DNA of 6,352 bases, taken from assembly GCA_016282655.1 (NCBI GenBank), contig JAEELK010000161.1:1-6352 (forward strand). Reading direction: 5' to 3'. The notes beneath the pieces are model-generated. The model ran no database searches. It was given only the letters and a program-made list of their open reading frames with translations, and was not told where the DNA came from. The position numbers and the translations under genes are program-made. This document shows positions 4,526 through 6,352 of the stretch, piece by piece (the stretch's first letter is position 1; each line of letters begins with the position of its first letter). The stretch is from Bacillota bacterium (lineage in GTDB: Bacteria > Bacillota > Clostridia > Peptostreptococcales > Anaerovoracaceae).

Positions 4526-6220
4526 ATGGAAAAAGAAAAGATCAAGATACAGCTGGCCCTTCGCCCCGGAGCGCCTTTCTTTGAGACCGAGATCGAAAAG
4601 GGGCAGACGCTGGAGTCCATCGTGCGCGCCTGGGACAGCGCGCGGAGAGAGGGAGAAAAGCTGCCCTACTACGTGCTGCTTGCCCGCGTGGACAATCTGG
4701 TCCGGGAGCTGACGGTGGAGATCTACCGCCCCTGTAAGGTCACCTTCCTGGATATGCGCGATCCCGTCGCCATGCAGACCTACCGGGGCAGCGTCAGCAT
4801 GCTCTTTCTGAAGGCCCTGCAGGACGTGATCGGCCCCTGCCCTGTGCGCATCGAGAATTCGCTGAGCGGCGGCTATTATTCGGAGCTGGAGCGCGAGGAA
4901 GGGGTCAGCGAGGAAGAGCTGCGGCAGGTGCGCGCACGCATGGAGGAGCTGGTGGAGGAGGACGTCCCCATCAAACTCGAATGGATCTCTTCCGACCTGC
5001 TGCGCAAACAGCTGGCGGAGCTCGGCGAGGAAGACCGGCTCTCCATGCTGAACGATGCCGATATCCCGCGCGTGCCGGTCTATTCCCTCCTGGGCATGAA
5101 GGATATCTTCTACAGCCTCATGGTCCCCTCCACGGGCTATCTGAAGCATTTTGAGCTGCGGCGCTACGAAAGCGGCATCCTGCTGCGTTTTCCGACCGTC
5201 ACCAGCCCGGACCGCATCCCGCCTTACGAGGCGGAGCCGAAGATGTTCGAGGCCTTTTGCGAGTCCAAGCGCTGGGGCACGCTGATGGAGGTCAACTCGA
5301 TCGCGGAGCTGAACCGGAAGATCAAGTCCGGCGAGAGCGTCGAGATGATCCAGATCTGCGAGGCGCTCATGGAAAAGCAGATCGCGAACATGGCGGACCG
5401 CATCGTGAACGAGGGTAAGCGCATGGTGCTCATCGCGGGGCCTTCCTCTTCCGGAAAGACCACCTTCACGAAGCGCCTCTGCGTGCAGCTGCGCGTGCTG
5501 GGCAAGAAGACGCTCTATCTCGGCACGGACGACTATTTCCTGGAACGCAGCGAAACGCCGCGCGACGCCAACGGAGAGTTCAACTTCGAGGGCCTGGACG
5601 CGCTGGACCTGCCGCTCTTCAACCGGAACATGACGGAGCTGCTGGAAGGCGGGGAAGCGGATCTGCCGCGCTTCGACTTCCTGGCGGGCGGCAAGGTCTT
5701 CGGGGAGCGGATCACGCGCCTGGAAAACGATCAGATCATCGTGGTGGAGGGCATCCACGGCCTGAACGAAAAACTCAGCGCCTCCATCCCGCGCAAAGAC
5801 AAATTCAAGATCTACATCAGTCCGCTGACCCAGCTGAACATCGACGCGCACAACCGGATCCCGACCACCGCCGTACGCCTGCTGCGCCGCATCGTCAGGG
5901 ACAACCGCTTCAGAGGCTACAGCGCGGAGCAGACGCTCGCCACGTGGCCCAAGGTGCGGATGGGCGAAGACGTCAACATCTTCCCGTTCAACAACGCGGC
6001 GGACGCCTTCTTCAACTCGGCCTATCTCTATGAACTGTCCGTGCTGAAGAAATACGCGCAGCCGCTGCTCCGCTGCATCGCGCCGGAAAGCGAAGTCTAC
6101 AATCCTTCCCTGCAGCTCTGGCAGTTCCTGCAGCTCTTCCGCAGCATCGATGACGACAGGGCCATCGCCAACAACTCCATCCTGCGCGAGTTCATCGGCG
6201 GCAGCGTCTTCGCGGACTGA
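4526..6220 (+). CDS. TGS-SAD domain / uridine kinase-like P-loop kinase fusion ('nucleoside kinase')
   Basis: A 564-residue protein of a Firmicutes family annotated as nucleoside or uridine kinase; the true substrate is unproven. Residues ~6-70 form a TGS domain (KGQTLESIVRAW 25-36). Residues ~70-222 resemble the ThrRS second additional domain: GGYYSEL (115-121), SEEELRQVRARMEELVEEDVPI (near 128-149) and D-I-F-Y-S-L-M-V-P (193-201), which aligns with the ThrRS D-L-C-R-G-P-H-V-P segment. The ThrRS editing-site ligands are replaced. The kinase part (~298-500) has Walker A GPSSSGKTT (305-313), catalytic-type DDYF (335-338), the substrate segment NFEGLDALD (353-361), Walker B-like VVEGIHGLN (405-413, E408) and lid arginines RRIVRDNRFRG (454-464), all of the phosphoribulokinase/uridine kinase family. 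No class II synthetase core is present. There is no signal peptide or membrane span. The ATG at 4526 follows GGAGA inside the cysK end (4511-4515). It is probably co-transcribed with cysK. Confidence 0.88.
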   Translation: MEKEKIKIQLALRPGAPFFETEIEKGQTLESIVRAWDSARREGEKLPYYVLLARVDNLVRELTVEIYRPCKVTFLDMRDPVAMQTYRGSVSMLFLKALQDVIGPCPVRIENSLSGGYYSELEREEGVSEEELRQVRARMEELVEEDVPIKLEWISSDLLRKQLAELGEEDRLSMLNDADIPRVPVYSLLGMKDIFYSLMVPSTGYLKHFELRRYESGILLRFPTVTSPDRIPPYEAEPKMFEAFCESKRWGTLMEVNSIAELNRKIKSGESVEMIQICEALMEKQIANMADRIVNEGKRMVLIAGPSSSGKTTFTKRLCVQLRVLGKKTLYLGTDDYFLERSETPRDANGEFNFEGLDALDLPLFNRNMTELLEGGEADLPRFDFLAGGKVFGERITRLENDQIIVVEGIHGLNEKLSASIPRKDKFKIYISPLTQLNIDAHNRIPTTAVRLLRRIVRDNRFRGYSAEQTLATWPKVRMGEDVNIFPFNNAADAFFNSAYLYELSVLKKYAQPLLRCIAPESEVYNPSLQLWQFLQLFRSIDDDRAIANNSILREFIGGSVFAD

Positions 6221-6224
6221 GGCG

Positions 6225-6251
6225 GCAGGGCCCTGCGCAGGAAGAGTGCGC
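6225..6251. repeat. Two overlapping small palindromes after the kinase gene
   Basis: GCAGGGCCCTGC (6225-6236) is a perfect 12-base palindrome. GCGCA (6235-6239) pairs with TGCGC (6247-6251) across seven bases and shares two bases with it. CGC-GAAA-GCG follows at 6251-6260. No T-run follows, so this is not a classical intrinsic terminator. It could protect the 3' end of the mRNA, or be chance in GC-rich DNA. Confidence 0.4.
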
Positions 6252-6270
6252 GCGAAAGCGTGGAAAACGA

Positions 6271-6298
6271 TTGACAAATCGGCGCGTCGTGATATGAT
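6271..6298 (+). promoter_or_regulatory. Sigma-A-type promoter directed out of the right edge
   Basis: Perfect TTGACA (6271-6276), a 16-base spacer and TATGAT (6293-6298, five of six). The AT-rich continuation TAATAGTAATAATT fits an open-complex region. The start point would be near 6305. It begins 51 bases after the kinase stop, so the next gene is probably a separate transcription unit on the plus strand. Confidence 0.8.
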
Positions 6299-6314
6299 AA
6301 TAGTAATAATTCCT

Positions 6315-6352
6315 ATGATCGAGAGAGCGAACCGCCGTGACAAAGTATTCCA
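6315..6352 (+). other. Possible 5' end of the next gene (start uncertain)
   Basis: Two open starts lie after the outward promoter. The ATG at 6315 (reading MIERANRRDKVF) is only about ten bases from the predicted transcript start and has no Shine-Dalgarno. The GTG at 6337 (reading MTKYS) follows a weak GAGAGAG nine bases upstream. Either could be real, or the stretch may be leader only. No product can be inferred from so few codons. Confidence 0.25.

Noticed and set aside
3673..4584. Plus-strand 303-codon frame overlapping cysK in another frame
   Set aside because: Arg/Gly/Ala-rich frameshift shadow of cysK with no ribosome binding site and no motif.
6225..6260. Intrinsic terminator after the kinase gene
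   Set aside because: Hairpins are present but no T-run follows on the plus strand; kept only as repeats.
3290..6343. Minus-strand open frame of 1017 codons opposite cysK and the kinase gene
   Set aside because: It lies antisense to two genes with unmistakable protein motifs and runs through the YdbC-like gene out of frame. Its product is Arg/Ala/Gln/Leu-rich with no recognisable motif. Long antisense frames are expected where GC-rich codon bias suppresses stops on the opposite strand.
1..6352. CRISPR array, insertion sequence, tRNA or riboswitch
   Set aside because: No regularly spaced direct repeats, transposase motifs, terminal inverted repeats, cloverleaf or T-box/S-box signature was seen. 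The non-coding gaps are short: 80 bases at 1573-1652, 124 at 2973-3096, 163 at 3424-3586 and 132 at 6221-6352.

Overview
The window reads as ordinary chromosome from a GC-rich Gram-positive anaerobe, most likely Clostridia (Lachnospiraceae-like). The lineage is inferred from three things. There is a small PC4/YdbC-type ssDNA-binding protein and a TGS-domain 'uridine kinase-like' protein, both typical of Firmicutes. Shine-Dalgarno sequences are strong (AAAGGAGG, AAAGGAG, GGAGG) and promoters resemble the sigma-A consensus. Species cannot be named from this sequence.

Layout, left to right. (1) Bases 1-1572, plus strand: the 3' two-fifths or so of a type I restriction enzyme R subunit of EcoEI type, holding the second helicase lobe and the C-terminal domain. 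Its base composition is visibly lower in GC than everything to its right, as expected for an acquired restriction-modification locus. (2) Bases 1612-1650: a bidirectional intrinsic terminator between two convergent genes. (3) Bases 1653-2972, minus strand: complete rarA (mgsA), a replication-fork AAA+ ATPase. (4) Bases 3097-3423, minus strand: a PC4/YdbC-family ssDNA-binding protein upstream of rarA, with a near-consensus promoter and a hairpin-rich, Ala/Pro-rich 3' end that probably doubles as a weak terminator. (5) Bases 3424-3586: a divergent intergenic region with promoter signals for both sides. (6) Bases 3587-4519, plus strand: cysteine synthase cysK. (7) Bases 4526-6220, plus strand: a 564-residue fusion of a threonyl-tRNA-synthetase-like TGS+SAD module to a P-loop nucleoside-kinase domain, six bases after cysK and probably co-transcribed. 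(8) Bases 6221-6352: two small inverted repeats, then a TTGACA-16-TATGAT promoter pointing out of the window to an unseen gene.

Functionally there are three blocks: DNA restriction (hsdR), DNA maintenance (YdbC-like protein and RarA, both associated with single-stranded DNA or forks), and a metabolic operon (cysteine synthesis plus an uncharacterised kinase). I see no CRISPR array, transposon, tRNA, rRNA or phage gene. The most interesting item is the kinase. Its N-terminal half aligns by eye with the ThrRS N1-N2 editing region, but all four positions equivalent to the ThrRS editing-site metal ligands are replaced. This architecture is known from annotated genomes but, to my knowledge, its function is not settled. 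I did not find strong evidence for an entirely new system.
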